The position numbers were made by a program, and so were the translations under genes. DNA of 64,000 nt from positions 41,564 to 105,563 of the forward strand of contig QNGE01002708.1 of NCBI GenBank assembly GCA_008508345.1, given 5' to 3'. This stretch comes from Paragonimus westermani (Eukaryota; Platyhelminthes; Trematoda; Plagiorchiida; Troglotrematidae). Below the pieces are notes generated by a model. The model had not been told where the DNA came from and did not search any database. It was given only the letters and a program-made list of their open reading frames with translations. Shown one piece after another: positions 1 through 14,600 of this stretch. Each line of letters starts with the position of its first letter. Position 1 is the stretch's first letter.

Positions 1-833
1 GAATATCAAAAGTATATTTACATATGGACTTGTTCTACCACAGTTACTGATGTTCTTCCATAAGCTGGATATGCACATACACATATATACGCATATGTTT
101 GTAAGCCACGTCACGTCTGATATTTTGTGTTTCTCAAAAATGATTTGCAATAACTAAATAAAATTTGGGTTGCTTTCATATTTCTGTATGATGCTCAGCG
201 TTCATCGACAATGGTACTCTAGGAGATTACAGAAGATTGACATACACCGCATTTTTATCTCAACTACTTTTGAAAACTGTGTGTTTACACTTGCGTTTTG
301 AAACATTCATTCATTTTCTGTACAAGCTTTCATTAGTAGATGATTTTAACGTCAGAGAATTAACTCAATTTTTAACGGAAAAGTTGCTATTCACACTCAT
401 TTTCACCTCCAGTGATTATCTAAGGTGTGTTGGACTTTAAATGCATTAGCTGTCAAACGTTTTTAGCATCAAAGCAAAATTGCTCACTAATCAAATTATT
501 GGATTGATTTTGAAGTATGTCTAAATAAATGTGTTCCGCGAAATGCTGACATTTACTGGACATTTTCAGGGTGTTCCGTCTGTCTTGACAAGATATGCCT
601 TGCCGACATTCACAACACGAAAAGTGAGCAGTCAGTTCTGAACCATTCTTTCAAACGGGACCATATTTGAACTGTTCTAAACATAAAGTCATCGTAAGAT
701 TTGGCTCGCTCTCTCTTCCTTAAGAATAAACGGAGTGATTGTAGCTACCAAATGGGATTGATGGTGAGATTGCTCAAGGTCGTAGCTTGCCGAAATACCC
801 GATCTCGCGAACAAAATACCAGCTCATTTATGC

Positions 834-872
<39 letters not shown>

Positions 873-2520
873 TACATAGGCACGCAGAACAAAAAGATAT
901 CTAGGATGCTTGCTTTGAACGTACACCCAACTGGTTGGTGCTTCTGATGAAGTAGTGGGAAAGTGTAATTGAATGGGTAAGACGAAAGGCTATTTCTCCC
1001 ATCAGAAAGCAGTCCACAGAAACACGTAACATTGTTGCCACTTTTAACTCAGCAGTTGACATTTCAGTTTGCCTAGTCAGTGCTGGAAGACTGACTGTGT
1101 GTGTGCATCAAACTACTGGTACATGCAGTTCGTCTGTCTTGTCCGGCTGAAATCCCTTTTGTTGTTGCCATCACCTGCATGCATTATATTCTATAATGTC
1201 TTGTATTATTTTTTTAAACATATTTAATCGGGTTGTCAACACACTTCGATATTAGTCTAAATTGAGTCACAATATGACTATGTTCTTAGTGATAGTGATG
1301 CTGTTATTGTAAAGATTTCCCATCTACATTACAGTCCTGTGGTTTGCTCACATTCTTTAACTGTAACATCTTTTTTTCCATATACTTACCCATAGGTACG
1401 CTCCCAGTGGTATTGTTGTTCATGGAGAATATCTATCGGTCTTCTGAAGAGAAATCTTAGATGATTTTTAGATTTATGAACCACTTGTATAATTTGAACA
1501 TTATTGCATGCCCTGTTCCAACTGCAATTAGGCGGTTCAATTATATTCAAGCAAGCGAGTGTCTTAGAAAATTCGCTAGCTTTCATCTGCAATGTGTGCT
1601 GGTCATTGAAATGCGTACTCACATTTACATACAGATCGCGGGAGCACCCATCCTCCATGCCCAAATCTAGACATATGGTCTCAATGCTATTTCGTGTTTC
1701 GCCAAATTTCATTCCAGACTATTGAACTGAACTGCCCACCCTATTTGTTTAACGAAGCCGATAACGTACAGCAGCTGAATATTCGTCTTCTGATGAGTAC
1801 AACTCAATTCATTTATTGTTTATCCTCCAGACAGCACACGAGTAGACTCCTGGTTAACTATTCCGTATAAAATTGTGCATTGACCGGTAAGACCTTGAAC
1901 TTCACTAGCTGATAGTTTTCATTAATAAACATATACACTAGAAACATTTGCAGCATACATCCGTGAAACTGTATACAATCGTCGTCGCCATTGCATAAGT
2001 GAATCGTACAAAGGAATTGTAAATTTTTATAAACGCGCATATATTTGAAGCATATAAAGTGTACTAAAACTTTCTCCCCACATCACCTCTTCATGAGAAA
2101 CTCATTCAAGACATACTAGTTACCACAATGCTTATGGTGACCTTCACCTCTGTCGTGTCCAAAAGAGTACACGCTTTCCTAGCCCGCTAAAAATTTAATC
2201 GATTCTTTCTCGGTCTCTTGGTTGATAGTCAGGTTACACTTCTTTTCACTAACCAATCCAAAGTCGTCATGTTCCTGCAGATCGACAGCCAACCAATTTT
2301 ACGTGTGTGTGTGAAATCACCAGTCAAATAAGCGTGCGATTGGCACCACACCAAATCATTCTTAGTAATCCGTCACTGTATACATTTGGCGGCTATTGAC
2401 AAACTGCTCTTACATTTTACTGCCATGAATGGCTGTCACATCAACCGTGATCTTACACATGTGAGATTCAATTATTTCTGTCAATATTTTGGTGAGAGTT
2501 TCTAAATCCGCGTTCACCTA
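1..2520. other. Non-coding: intron or 5' flank of transporter gene
   Basis: Apart from the TA tract I see no coding exon, RNA gene or element. Exon 1 starts mid-helix, so this should be intron 0 or the missing 5' exon lies further left. Short open frames here show no recognisable family. Confidence 0.5.
834..870. repeat. (TA)n microsatellite
   Basis: An uninterrupted alternating TA tract of about 37 bases, followed by GATACATAGG. Its mirror partner in the other duplication arm is the TA tract at 50596-50634, where the reverse complement continues TATAGACGCCAATACG. Confidence 0.9.
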
Positions 2521-2530
2521 TTGGTTGCAG

Positions 2531-2688
2531 TTATTTCTGCGTTCTTTGTGTACATCAATCCAATTCTGTCTACTGGTGGTTTGAGTAGCACTCAACTGGG
2601 TGTGACAGCGTTCCTTGCGCATACGGCTGCCACAGTTTCACGCCTGACGTTTGGACCACTGGCTGATGGCACAAAGAAACGACATTTG
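2531..2688 (+). CDS. MFSD6-like transporter, internal exon 1 (TM1-TM2)
   Basis: The acceptor is a pyrimidine-rich stretch ending TTGGTTGCAG at 2530; the donor is GTACCG at 2689. The 52 complete codons contain most of helix 1 (A-F-F-V-Y-I-N-P-I-L), the conserved LSSTQLGVTAFLAHTA segment where helix 2 starts, and the cytoplasmic loop FGPLADGTKKRHL, the usual major facilitator motif A region. It begins in phase 1, so a further 5' exon with the start codon is expected upstream. None could be recognised in 1-2530. A diverged minus-strand copy lies at 48881-49038. Confidence 0.8.
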
Positions 2689-5600
2689 GTACCGTTCACT
2701 TCTCAGACTAGCAAAATTGAACGATTTCAACTGATTTTTCCAAACGTTCCAACGCATTTATATGTATTTTGGTTGTCTTCATAGAAGCGAGTTTAGTGAT
2801 ATTTGAAACCCTCTGATCTGTTTACACATCTGTTTACCTAAGGATGGTTGCCACGTTCTTTCTAAAAATGTCTACTCATGTGACAGCTTTTCAGACGAAA
2901 TTCATGAACAACACATGACGGTTTACATGTGCTCCCCGATTAGGCTGTAACCGTTTGCAATGTTTGAAAGTCAACCTTAATAATTTAACAAAAACTGAAA
3001 ACATGGAATATAAAGATACTAGATTGTGTTGGGTAATGAACTCAGTAGTTCGGTCGTAAAGTCAGGTAAACATATACAACAGTTGTGTTTCCACAAGAAT
3101 GGTCCTAGATATATATATATATGCAGAAGTATTTTCATTATACGTGTTTAATGAGGCAGTCTAAACCGAAAATTCACAAGAAATTTACCATGACAAATTC
3201 TTGTGTTATCATGTGTGTATCACATAACAGATCACAAAACGGATTATAGTACTCACATTTGAAACTTGACATCAAAATGGAGACATCGTTGTGCTATCAG
3301 ATATTCAGTCATCATCCCCGATATCCCGGTGTTTAGGAATAAACTGAGATGTTTTTCAAGCCATAAGTCTTGCGTACCGCTGTTTCACACAGCCCATCTA
3401 TAAAGAGTATGTGTGTATTGTCAATGTTCACACCGGTTTTCAACTTGAATCCGAACGGATCAACCATTCTACAGTAGACACAACGAGCCTTATGTTTGTT
3501 TGTCAGTGACGAAATCCACGTTATGAGGTTTCCTGTCAAAACCACTTGGCACGTGATAGTCCTTACGTGATCGATCCGCGGCCACGTTATATGTGTTATG
3601 TTTGAGCACTTATATACTAATTGGTGACACTCGTTGGAAGGCATTAAAAAGGCATGCGATTTCAACACACTTACGTCTTACTGATAAGTGGGCAGCATGC
3701 AACAAGCATTGAATCTCAACAGAATTATGTGACAAGATGTTAACCACATAAGGACATCTTGAAATTTCATAGATTTCGAACAAAAGTAATTCCTGAGGAA
3801 GTTCGCTGAAACATTAACTAGCGTGCAAGTGAAACTCTTACCGGTGCTTGCCTGCTCAGCATGTAAAAGGATCCCGTAAACTCATGCCACAAGGTCGCAT
3901 TTGCAAATGTTCCCCTTTGATGCTGAAAATGCTGGTGAAATGAACTGAGACTGAAGAAATCGTTGATGTCTTTAGCGTGGTTGTTACATTCAGTCAGACT
4001 CGAGCTGAGAGTTAACTGATGTAAGGGGGTTAAATATGGTTAAGCTCTCACATATAATAACTGATTCGTAGTTTATGTGAAATATGTCGCGTGGTTACGT
4101 GGTTACCATCTAAGAGGGAGCATCATACTCCGATCGTCCATTTCGTTTGTCAGGCCCTAACAAGAGCCTAGCTTGCGTGCACCGATTCCGTTTGGAAAGG
4201 GATGGCTGAGAGATCTCTTTGGAGGAGAAAGCTAAAATCATACGTGAAAGTAGCTTAGTTTTTATTACTGAACTCCCCGGTCATAATTCAGAAATCAAAT
4301 CTCTTGTCATTACCGTGGCTAAAAGCGTATATTTGGCTGACGAAGCCATTTTGCTGTCCCTATGTGTCATCGAAGGTGAATCAGGCAACTGGAACAGACA
4401 AGCTCAATCAAGTTGAACCTTATGACCTTTAAAGTGCGTTATGTGGGGTTAACCATTCAGTAGAAAACACATTTGTTTCACTAGATCGTGGCTGGACAAC
4501 GTATCCAGGTCTCGGTATTACTGTTGAGATCAAGATTTATTGGAACTAAAATCACATTCCCAATTTTACTATATAATTGGCTGAGGTTTCTGTCCGCGTG
4601 GGAGGAGTGGAAAGTTTTCGTCAGTTAGTTTAGGTGCAATACAATACAAACTGCTGCGGATGAGCTACGTCCGTTAATAGTTTAAACTCTTTAATGTCAT
4701 GTTGAAATCACAACAGCTTAACGGGTAAGTCACTAATTTTTCAAATGGTTGATACTAACAATACCTTGCAAAAGAACTGAAACTGCCGTTCGATTAGTGA
4801 GAATCCTTGTAACAACACATATACTACCAGCCAAAAAGTGACCAGTTCAACTATATCTCCTAAGTGTTGTTTGTAGAAAACGAATTCTCCTTAAGAACAG
4901 TGAAACCACAGTGATCAAACACTGGTAACTGGCGATGTGAGCAAAAACACAAATCCTTATTACCAGGTCGTCCCACTCGCATCTTAGTCTACTCATTCTC
5001 CTCAAATGGCTGACACAGTCCGCTACATTTGTTCTATATAATCCGGTTGTGTTTCTATATGTGGCTGATCCGACAAACACGGAGTGTTAACTCCCTATCG
5101 AAGATGGCTCAATGATATTTCCACAAATGAAACAGGCCTGTTATCAAAAATCAAATAACCGTGAGCAAAACGGTGCCCATCTGGTGGTTGACAGCATAAT
5201 CTTGTGCAGATTATTACAACACTGTCTAGAGTAAAGCAAATATTTTTCAAAACGTAATCTTACCATGAAAGTTTTCATTTCTTCAGCGAACGTGAATTAA
5301 TGTCACTCTAACACACTTCGACATTCGCGTCGACGAACAACATTTTCCACTGCCCGCAGGTACTAATGAGCCTCTCACTGTCCGCCATGGTCTCCATATG
5401 CGCCTTCTTCTGGTTGCCAAGATCGGTGGAATATGCCTACGAGGGTACCTTTCAGTCCAGTGGAATATTTATGTCAAAGGTCATTTGGAAAGACGGTCGA
5501 CCTGGAAGTAACCTTAGTATGTGAGTGAACATTTGGTCACTTTAATTGACGTCTTCCGATTATTGTTCTAAGAATTCACGAATTTGTTAAGCAAAATTAA

Positions 5601-8600
5601 TTTGAGTTCACGGGGCATTGTAAACTGCAAAAATACAATACCATCTAAATTTTGAATGGGACTGGTATGCTTCTTATTCTTCGTGAGTGCTTTTGAATTT
5701 TACAGAGAACTACGGGCTTTAATGTGTCTCTGATGTGATCCGGAAATGAACACTTATGATAAGACGTCATCCTACATCGCTGTTGTAAGATATGCATTAA
5801 ATTTTTCACATACCTGAAGAGTGGAAACAAGCACGTTCTGCCTCGGCGAATTTTATCGTCATACACGTTATCAATGCTGCCTTGTTTTGCATGATTTGCC
5901 TTAAGCTTTTCTGAGGAAAAAGTGTGAGCCTGAGAAACAAACCCAGCTCTTTTGAGACAAATATGAAATAAACAACTGCAAGTTAGTCTAACAGGTAATC
6001 TATTGCTCATCATTCCAACTGTGAGATAACGTACGAACCATGGTGCAGCTTCGATTCATCATGAGCTCTCAGCCGAATTCCGATCGGAATCATGTTTCAT
6101 CAGAGGGTCTAACCTACAAAGAAAACCTCACACTGTTTAATCAAAGAGGTGTTCATGTAAACGTACCGTTTGTTTGATGGCTACGCAAACACACGTAACA
6201 AGCACTAACAGGCATTTGGCCATCGCATTGTGCATTACGTGTGATCATAATTGCAGCTGGCTGATTGGCGTTTCTGACCGAGGAATCTGACCTTTCTTTC
6301 TGTGAAGGAAAGTACTTACATAGTGGGAAAATGGTAGTGTATTTCACCCACTATACACTGTCGGTGTACAGTACACTTCGTACGTTACCTACTGCACATA
6401 GTATTGTGTGGCGTAGGAAGCCGAGATAACCTTCGCTCGCAGTTATAAACGCCATACAGATTCGGAACGGGATTTGAGCCGATGCATTTTGTGCCTTGTG
6501 TCATGCTCTCAACGAACAAGCCGTAAGACACTAAAGAGTGAGTATGATTCATCAAACTGTCTGAATGTTTTTCAACTTGAAACATGTCAGACATGTTTCA
6601 AATGACACCCAAACTGTCCGTGGCCTGCTTAACCAGGTCATCAACACTAACGCCGGAATTGATGGTTTTTTTAATATGTGGGTGCTGTCCCCTCCCAGTA
6701 AGTTTTTTTGTGTTGTATAATAGGCAGCCTCGTTTATAAGGAGTACAGTGTGTATATTCGGGAACCAAAGAGCACATCCTAACGCCAGACAGACGACGCC
6801 CCAGAAGCGACTAGTGGAATGTTGTGCACGTACTATGAAAGAAGTGCCGCCAAAGCTAGTGACGATACACTGCTGCCAAAGGGATGCAAATATAGGTCAC
6901 CCATGTAAGTGAGTAAACGCGTCCGTTGTCTTATGTTTCAGCATAACCTGTGAGGAATTTAACACACTAAACAACTTTCATGGCTTGACGTCTTTTGTGG
7001 TCATAACAGTTGGTGCCGTGACGAACGCAACGATGAAGATATCCTGACCGCAGCCGTTCAAAATGGCGACGTTCCGGGAGTTCCTGTAGGAATTCGAGGA
7101 AGTGGCCGAAGTGATCGGACTCAAGACCGACTGTAGAAAACAGGCTGCCCTGCGGACGCTGCTAAATGGCAGTTCGAGAGCGATGCTGCACACAGAACGA
7201 ACAGGCGTGCGAAGATAGAGTGTGCTGCTGTGAAAGTTATGCAGAGGTTGATGGTTATGCCCGTGCCACACTTCGGGCCAGAAGACACCGAAAGAAATGC
7301 AGAAAACAGTACAACAGCTGGTACCGGACCCACCTGCACTGGGAACAGCATCAAGGAGGAAAGATAAACAAAGAGGCCGCTTCAGCTGTGGGAAAATGGA
7401 CGTTGGAAGAAGGATTGCCAAACTCGACGGTTCGGGATGTCTGGAAATAAAGTGCTTCATGATTGCCATTTTTGTTGGGCAGGTCGGCTATTACTGAGAG
7501 CTACTGGGATGGGGCCGTACATACAAGGGTTGAAGTTGATGGGAGGATAGAACACCGCTTGGTCGATACAGCGGTGACTATTTCGCTGATTGTTCATGCG
7601 ACGAAGCACAACGTAGAACAGACATCTATGGCAATCAAGACAATCGGGGGTCATAACCGACTAGTTGATGGTGTGGAATAATACGAGATGCGTACTGGCG
7701 GCCATATCAAGGGGCACGATTTCATTGCGTCCTCAGACAATCAGCATACGACTCCTGAAACAGATATCCATGCTGATACAGATGCCGTGTTCGACGTGGA
7801 GCTCAAGAAGCTGTAAACAATGTACGGTTCTCCATCAGTTACTGGGCAGCAACAGAATAGTGTCATCCAGGTACACACAGCTAAAACTCCATTTTCACAA
7901 TCCTCATTCTCTAGTCTGCGGTAGAGGAGTACGCTGAGTTATTCACAAACGACAATGATCTGTAGGGCTTTTGCAATCGTATGGTACATGAAATTCCGAT
8001 AAACGGTACATTCCGACCTCTGTTGGCAGGTACCAATCAAACCCACGGACTATGAGACAATCACATTCACAGTAAACTAAAGACGGCACCAATTCAAGTG
8101 TCTGTCATTTGGCTTGTCCAGAGTAACGTTCACATTTCGATGCCTGGTGGTTCGGTATGTAGGACGACTGGATAATGTGGCGTTATATGAGGATGATATT
8201 GTAATATACGGAACATAGACTCGGAACAGGCTGCTCATCTAGATGCTATCTTAAAGCGAATTAAAAAGTGAGGACTCCGGAATAATGCTGATAAGTCAAA
8301 ACTCGGACGGTCTTCGGTGGTTTCAGTGTGTCACAAGACGGATCAAAGTGGAAACAAGCAGCTGCCATAGAAAATAATGTTGGTTAAAGGAACTGTGACA
8401 CCGAGTTGTAGGCGCACGTTAAGAGAATTTTTGGGTCGAACACGGTACTCCAATCGGATCGCGAAAAACTTCCACCTCATTACATCACCATTATACAAAT
8501 TCCCTCTTAAAGACAAGCAACTTGAGCGGACTGACGACGTCCAGAGGGCGTTCACGCAAATGTAACGAAAGATTGACGAGCAACAGCTGACGCTCAAACT

Positions 8601-11600
8601 TCCGAATACAAAGGAAGCGTTCATTGTAGCTGCAGACTACAGTGACAGTGGCAGCGGCAGAATGCAGAAGGAACGAAGGGGTTATCGACTATGCCAGCAG
8701 GGTCCTGACCCCAGTGGAGCAAAACTAGTCATCCCTTGAGAAAGCATATTTGGCAACCATCTGGGCACTGGGCAAGTAAAGACCGAACTTTTCGGGTTAA
8801 CGGTTTCACGTGGAGATTGATCACAAACCCCTAAAATGGATCAGGCTTACGAGGGACCGGCGGGGTAAATCAACCCGCTGAGCACTGCGTTCACAGGAAT
8901 GATTCTACGATCAGTCATATGTCTGGTTCCTGATATTCGAGTAGCTGATTATCTTTCTCTGTAGCAGAAAGATGACGAACATCCCAAAATGACAGCTTAT
9001 TAATGGAGCGAGACCCCTACAGACTGGTGTGTCTACAATGTCAAGACGCTGTCCTACGGAAGGTGATTGACACCACGGCAATAGGCGTGAATATCTCAAA
9101 AAGTTGAACAGCTGATTATAGTCGTTTCTAAATATGAAAGAACTGACTCAAACAGTGCTGTTGCATTAACATGGCAACGTGGTGTTTGGTCACCCTCTTC
9201 TGGCCGTCCTTTCTAGACTATTAAGGAGGAAACTGACGGCAAACTGCCATGAAATGGTAAAAAGCAGATGCACCAGGACGTGCGATCGACTGCAAAGAGA
9301 ACATAATTGTATAAATCGAAATAGAATATGACAGTTTACACATTCATCCTCTATCCGTGTCGGTTATTGAAAGAAGACAGTAGAATAGCTCAAAAGCCTT
9401 TACAGCCAATGCATGCCTCCGAACTCAGTGAACTCTATTTACTGGAACAATAGAACATTCTACGCTTTTGGATTAAAGCGATTGGCGTTCCAGATCAAAA
9501 GTTGTCTGCGGTAAAACACATGTTGCTGATGCAGATATTAGCAAACCAGGACTTACTAAAAGCTATCCTGACAGGCCGGAAGCCATGATTTGAAAGCGAG
9601 CAGTTCCGAACATGCATACAGCAAATGGAAATCAAGTGCGTTTAAACAACCCCACATTAATCGCAAACGAATGGACTCAGTGAACATAGTCATCAAAAGA
9701 TCAGAAAATAGCTGTCAGCCAAGAAAGACCATTAGGATGCGGCATCACCATTGCTTTTATTGCACCGCTGTGCAAAAGTTCAAGCGGGCACACAGGAATC
9801 TACATTTCTTTTGTTTTGCGATAAAACTCCTCGGTCTTCAGTCAACCAAGACGGTGGAATATGGTAAGAGTGCATCGATCCCAACAGAATGTGTGTACCA
9901 CAATGATTCAAAAAACTGGCCCGACAAGCAAGCGCAACAAAACAAGAGAAGATTAGCGAGACCACAGACAACGCTGCGTCGGCAGAAGATAATTCAGAAG
10001 AGCTAAGGATCCTCAGAGTAGGGAGGAGTGTTGTATAACATGCAGTTTCGTTTGTGTGTAGTGTGTTGCGTACTTTCGGGAACTAAAGTGCAGACTTAAC
10101 GTCAGGGGGACGGTAGATCAGGAACGACTGCATATGTGTACATATGTGTATACGCTGTGTAGGAAGTGTCACCAAAGCGAATGACGATGCACTGCTGCTT
10201 AAGAGGTACAAATATGAGTTACCGGTGTAAAGGAATGTACGTGTTCGTTGTCTAATGTTTTAACACAACCTGTACGGGAAGTCACACAATAAACAACGCC
10301 GGCTAAGTGTTTCTTGCCGTCATAAAACGTGGACTTCGTTACTTATTGGCTGAACATCTATCACAAATATTTGCAACTTTCAAACACGCGTACACAATTT
10401 TGCTTGTTCTCCGTTTGAATGAAACGCGTTTTCCATCTGATGGGACACATCACTAGTCACCGTTCAACAATTCACAGAGCTCTGTGAATTAAACCATACT
10501 GGTGGTTGTTCAGTGTTCCTGTTCAAGAAAGATCAGTCATAATGTTCACGTGAATGTGGAGTGTTCAATCGAGTGGATAGTACTCAGTAGTTACAATAGT
10601 AATAACTGGCTAGTTAAAAAAGTGGTTTTTTTACATACTTCTCTCGAGTACACATCTGCCTCTTACGAGCTCGATGATCTGGTGTAATGTTTTTGTAATC
10701 ACCGAGGTAAGATTTATTGTGATAGCGGTTTGGTGGTTGTGTTTTATTTCACATTTCCAAGATTAATGATGACAAGGTAGCATTGGTTGGGTGCTAAAAT
10801 ACATTGATTCAAACCATCCAATCGCAATTACCTCACCATTATTGAAACAACTAGCCAAGGGTCGTTTGGATACACGTAGCCTAATGTTGACGGACAATAC
10901 CGTATACAATCATAACAAAAGCAACACACGGTCAGATTCGCCGCAAAGTTTCCAACGTGTTAGCTCTAAACAATGCTGCCTGTCGTGCGTCAACCAGTGT
11001 GTTGAAGCACAACCACTGATATGGATCTACCTCCGTCCGTGTTTAAGGCCAACGGTTAATGAAAGTTTCGATGCCAATTGAAAGAGAGGTAGAATGATTA
11101 AATTTCAAAATAAGGTGTCACGTAGTTGGACAGAATACTCCGACATACAATTAATAAATATGTATATATATAATGACAATATATACTAACTCTATGGTAT
11201 TTTTATTATGGAATGCATTTAACTGAAAATTTCCCCACGTTGCATCAACCGTGAACAATTTTATCGGAGTCATTCCATTTAACTGAACTTCTTCCTTCCA
11301 CAAAACCGTAGGTGATAAGAAAACTTCGCTTATTAGTCTCAATCGTTCAACGTATGATATGAGCACATGACATTTTATGACAATATTCAAACTGCTGAAC
11401 TTAAAAACCAATTTTTTCTATCTACAGCCGTACAGATCAGATCGACTTGTGAACACATTTTAGGCGCAGTATTGTGTGTGAAGATCAGAAAACCTAATCT
11501 TGAACAATGGATATCTACTGAAGGGGTTACTGGTGTTTCACTGCATGCATGGCTAGTATGCGGTTAATAATCGGTAGAAATCCTCTGTTTGGGTTAAACA

Positions 11601-14600
11601 AAATCTTGAAACCTTGGATTATGAGAAAAGAGCATATTGTGTTGGTTCCATTCAGATTAAGAACCATAGCATTGACTTCAGTTGAAGGCGTGAAGAAAAG
11701 ATATTTTAAAGAGGTTTAAACTACAATTCCTCCGACCAGTTTTCCCAAAATCAAATGGGCCTCTATGTGACCAATTCCACTGACTATATCGTTTTTCAAA
11801 GTAGCTGTCTGTATGGCCCAAAATGTTGTATGCAAATGCACTTCGTTTTCAACTCTTCATGTCACCAAATTAAAATTAATTTCTATAGTGAACAGAGCCA
11901 ACAACATTTGTCTTTCAAATTTTCCAAGTTTGTCCGTCGTGCCCCCTGCTTATTATAATTAACAATCTGAATTTATTATTGACAATTGCCTATGTTCATC
12001 AGACGTACGATCTGTTATTTTCTACTGTGTTCAAATGCTTAAGTCTAGCCAACTTTAAGTGACACCGAATTTTAACTGGTTCATTTCGTCCGATAAAGCT
12101 ACCGTGTACGGAAGTAAACATAAGGAAGTATCTGAATTACCGAATGCTCACAAACATTTTTGATAAGGTAACTGGTCTCAGGAACCCGGAAACATTAATA
12201 CGTGTAAACTTTTCCTGTTTGCATGCTGGTTGAAAAATTTGAGCGATATTACCTATAACTTCACAACATAAAGCTACTCATAGTAAACACAAACACGAAT
12301 GCAAATTAAGGGAATTAACTACAGCGGTTCCATGACGTCTGCAATTTTAAAGAAACTGGGAATTCGGAGTCACATGCTTATTTGTTAGACTGATCGATTG
12401 GGGTCAACTGGACATATACTGTGTCCCCTCAAGAGGAGGTCGGGCAACCTGATCATTACTCACAAGCAAAAGTAGTTGAGCGTACATACATAATATTTCG
12501 GTCGTGCCTAACGCGAGATCAGTAGTTCAGTGGTCAACACGCTTGCGTCATTGAAGACGTGTCCGGAATTTCGGTTCCCGTCATATCGAGAATATGTACT
12601 ACTGTCGAGCAATCATGAGAGCGAAACTCGAGTCTAGTGCTCCTTTTCGAAAGGAAGCCGACTGAAGAAAGCTTCTGGGAATGTGGCAGCTACGATTAAC
12701 TGCGGGTGATGTTCAATCTGCATGATAATGGACAATATTAATGCGGCTATATTTCTGGCGTAATAATAGCGCAAGAGGAATACTATTCACAAGAAATTGT
12801 GGTTTTCGCTTTGGACATTACGGTGCAGTAGTGTCCATTTTGAGATTATTGTGGCAATGTTATAAAATCTGAGTTTATGATGATATGAACAACAGGAAAG
12901 GCACCGGTCTGAATGAAAAAGTTATTGTTTGGCTTATTTGAGGGCGATATTTGAACATGGTGCTTTCTTCTGTAGTGGTCCACCAAAATGTTTATTTGAT
13001 ACCGAAATCGGCAACCGTGTACATGTTCACTCTGTAGTACTCTAAATGTCAACTGTGGATCCATAAGTAAATACGCGAAATCGTGCAGCATTAGTGTCAA
13101 AGTGTTATGCAGCTGGAAAGACAGACGTCCCAATGATTCCCTGTTACAGCTCTCCAAGTCCCACTTAGTATTGTACATCTTTCTGTAAATATAATGCGTG
13201 ACACAGTTGACCACGTGACGAATAATGACGATACAGTTACGGCTGTGTATTAGTTGTGGATTGGTTCTTTAGGTTGCCTGGCGTAAAATGGTTTTCCTTT
13301 TCCCTACACGCATTAAACTGCGCATCTTTCGCCAGTACTGTTGTCAGTGGTTTTTTATTTTCTACTCATTTTTGCTAACTGACTAGGATATTGAGTTGAT
13401 TATAAATTAGGAAACAGCCGATAAAATGAACAGTGCTATTATCATCATGCACAGAATAATTCAAGGTCGACAGAAGCACGACTCATTCAAATTCCTCCAA
13501 TGGGCAAAAGCTGTAAGACGCAATTTGCTTTTGTTCCAATATTTTTATATTGAAGGCCTGTTTTACTCCTATGTGTCCGTTAAGTAAAAGTATGTTCTCA
13601 CCATTTCCCTCTCAATTTAATTGATCACTGTCACTCTTGAACGGTCCATAATGAACTTCTTGCGCACACACTTTTTCATTTGTGGAGTTAGCCACTTGTG
13701 ATTGTTCAACCCGATACACTAGTTCATCAAAACTTTCTGGCTCACATACTCACCTTATCCGTTTTTGCCAAAAAATCTTACGTCTCATTATATCTTGAAA
13801 GTCCATCTGAATTCGAAAAATGCAACCAGATGTATTCATGTATTCACTGTACACCTAGACACTATCCAAATGCTCACTAATTGTGTAACAAGAATCAATA
13901 ACTGAGAAAATGGATTTTCTGAGTGTGTCTAGGATGAGTTAAAACAAACTGTTTTGCTCCCACATTGGTTATGTGTACACTTTGTTGCAAAAATGTTGGT
14001 AAGACTTTCCCATAGATAAAAAACATCTTGATTTAATTAGTACCGTTTCACTGTGACAAGTTTCATGTTGATAGATAATGATTTTGTTGCATGGTCGCCA
14101 CACCCCCGTGGAGGACCCTGTACCTTTTCTCTGTCTTCTCGAGTGTTTTGCAGCAGGTCGGAACTAGATAGGTTTCGCCTTCAAACAAGTTTGGAGCTGA
14201 ACAATTTGTTACCCACTGTAGCTTCTGCTAGGAATTCACAACCGATTTAATGATGAGCGTGTGGGATGTCACACTATTCAGCCGTGCTATAATGCGCCAA
14301 CCGGAAAACCAAATGAGTATCACGAAGCCATAGTTGAAAGTCACTAGTTAAGAGTGTGTTTTAGATGGAAACGAGGGTAATGTCGTAAAATGCGGACATG
14401 AGGAGAGAACCTGAAATAAAGACAATGTGCTATGAGGAATACTTGTACACTGCAATATTTAATGATGTCCTTGGACAGTTCACTGCTCGCCCTTTACTTA
14501 AGCCATGCAAAAACGAGCCTACTCAGGACTCATAAACACACAATCTCGTGGATAAATGACAAAGTGCTCTGTGGTTAGTTCGAGTGGTCAATCTGCGCAT

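Larger units (their letters stand above)
6711..10327 (+). mobile_element. Decayed Ty3/gypsy LTR retrotransposon
   Basis: Two related LTRs of about 298 bases bound a 3.0 kb interior read on the plus strand. In order it shows gag with a CCHC-like knuckle (about 7063-7450), protease with L-V-D-T-A in place of D-T-G (7558-7595), reverse transcriptase fragments with LSFGLS near 8100 and Y-E-D-D near 8185, a connection/RNase H region (8377-8900) and a weak integrase zinc-finger-like stretch (9150-9300). Every domain is broken by stops or frameshifts, and the integrase core is not recognisable. The LTRs are well diverged, so the insertion is old. It sits in intron 2, and the inverted duplication arm lacks it. 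Confidence 0.8.
440..11150 (+). repeat. Left arm of large diverged inverted segmental duplication
   Basis: Many intronic and exonic stretches match the reverse complement of 42.75-51.2 kb in collinear order. Pairs include 600-760 with 50.64-50.83 kb, the TA tract at 834 with that at 50596, 1900-1950 with 49.6 kb, 2200-2960 with 48.7-49.35 kb, 3300-3850 with 47.7-48.2 kb, 4270-4340 with 47.2 kb, 4560-4640 with 46.9 kb, 5100-5520 with 44.37-44.8 kb, 6000-6710 with 43.4-44.05 kb, and 10340-11150 with 42.8-43.4 kb. Divergence looks like 20-35% outside exons. The arm probably continues left of the window. The gypsy element at 6711-10327 is an insertion private to this arm. Confidence 0.8.

Noticed and set aside
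3333..3668. A 111-codon minus-strand open frame
   Set aside because: It lies in intron 1. The matching segment near 48.1 kb is not open in the same frame, and no motif is visible.
6385..6594. Possible small gene on the minus strand
   Set aside because: The equivalent sequence at 43.5-43.7 kb has stops and frameshifts; the homology is non-coding duplication-arm DNA.
9590..10006. A 138-codon frame before the 3' LTR as an integrase or envelope gene
   Set aside because: Lysine/histidine-rich peptide without the DDE or zinc-finger pattern; treated as decayed element interior.
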